From NCBI GenBank assembly GCA_050179135.1, contig JBFXFK010000258.1, positions 1 to 5,757 of the forward strand: a stretch of DNA of 5,757 nt, in the 5' to 3' direction. The position numbers and the translations under genes are program-made. Shown piece after piece: positions 5,567-5,757 of this stretch. Source of the stretch: UBA4064 sp050179135 (GTDB lineage: Bacteria > Desulfobacterota > Desulfobacteria > Desulfobacterales > Desulfatirhabdiaceae). The notes under the pieces were generated by a model. The model was not told the DNA's origin, made no database searches, and saw nothing but the letters and a program-made list of their open reading frames with translations. How positions within the stretch are numbered: position 1 is the first letter of the stretch; each line of letters opens with the position of its first letter.

Positions 5567-5599
5567 AGGATCAGGGTGAGAGTCAAGAACCCTGATTTT
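5567..5599 (+). other. Intercistronic hairpin between cpaC and the lipoprotein gene
   Basis: ATCAGGGT (5570-5577) pairs perfectly with ACCCTGAT (5589-5596) over an 11-base loop, and the stem can be extended by two G-U pairs and an A-U. Only four Ts follow or join the stem, so full termination is doubtful. It may be a leaky terminator or a message-stabilising structure within the operon. Confidence 0.5.
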
Positions 5600-5646
5600 G
5601 GGGCCGCTCCAAGGATATCATGAACAACCAGAGAAGGAATGAGAAT

Positions 5647-5757
5647 ATGCGAACAATCAATTTTGGCTTGGCTGTTTTGATGCTTTTCTCCCTTATGCTG
5701 ACCGGATGTGAAAGCATTCCTTACGCGCGTGAACAGAATCTTATCGACAATTGGGGA
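5647..5757 (+). CDS. Lipoprotein, start only; probable Tad accessory (CpaD position)
   Basis: 37 codons are visible from ATG 5647 before the window ends. AAGGA at 5634-5638 gives 8-base spacing. The signal peptide is M-R-T-I-N-F then a hydrophobic core, ending in the lipobox L-T-G-C with Cys21, so signal peptidase II processing and lipidation are expected. An in-frame ATG at 5620, with AAGGA at 5611-5615, would give a 30-residue signal and is less typical. Glu follows the Cys, so there is no Asp +2 inner-membrane retention signal, which fits the outer membrane. It follows the secretin gene by 129 bases. In Tad loci this position often holds a CpaD-like or other lipoprotein, but too little is visible to name the family. 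Confidence 0.8.
   Translation, partial: MRTINFGLAVLMLFSLMLTGCESIPYAREQNLIDNWG

Noticed and set aside
5639..5680. Alternative start ATG at 5639 for the lipoprotein
   Set aside because: It is in another frame and stops after 13 codons. ATG 5647 gives the signal peptide and lipobox.

Overview
The window is the 5' part of a bacterial Flp/Tad (tight adherence) pilus locus on the + strand. Upstream of it is an accessory gene pair, and between the two lies an unusual 720-base non-coding region built from tandem repeats. The moderate GC content, the Tad gene order (pilin, pilin, prepilin peptidase, CpaB, secretin, lipoprotein) and the coiled-coil PD-(D/E)XK and Fic neighbours suggest a Gram-negative, perhaps a sulfate reducer of the Desulfobacterota. 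That assignment is an impression from protein style, not a proof.

Left part (1-1189): the C-terminal part of a coiled-coil protein with a PD-(D/E)XK nuclease-like domain overlaps, by ATGA, a Fic-fold protein whose catalytic histidine position holds glutamine. The Fic gene runs into a block of exactly 100 Ns (1190-1289), which looks like a conventional scaffold gap of unknown true size. Adjacency of the left and right parts is therefore an assembly claim, not an observation.

Middle (1290-2009): no convincing protein gene. Two copies plus a partial third of a direct repeat with a 243-244 base period are visible. Each copy opens with a palindrome and a 53-base block that is nearly identical between copies, followed by a promoter-like -35/-10 arrangement. 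The third copy loses its 3' part and runs instead into the leader of the first pilin gene, so it looks like the working pilin promoter, with two extra copies stacked upstream.

Right part (2010-5757): two Flp-type pilins of 55 and 56 residues, the first too short for many gene callers. Next come a TadV/CpaA-type A24 prepilin peptidase, a 224-base gap, CpaB/RcpC, the CpaC/RcpA secretin and the start of a lipoprotein gene cut by the window end. By family knowledge, the peptidase processes the pilins, the secretin forms the outer-membrane channel, CpaB is the periplasmic partner of the secretin, and the lipoprotein is probably an outer-membrane accessory or pilotin-like part. The ATPase and inner-membrane platform genes (cpaE, cpaF, tadB, tadC) would be expected further right.
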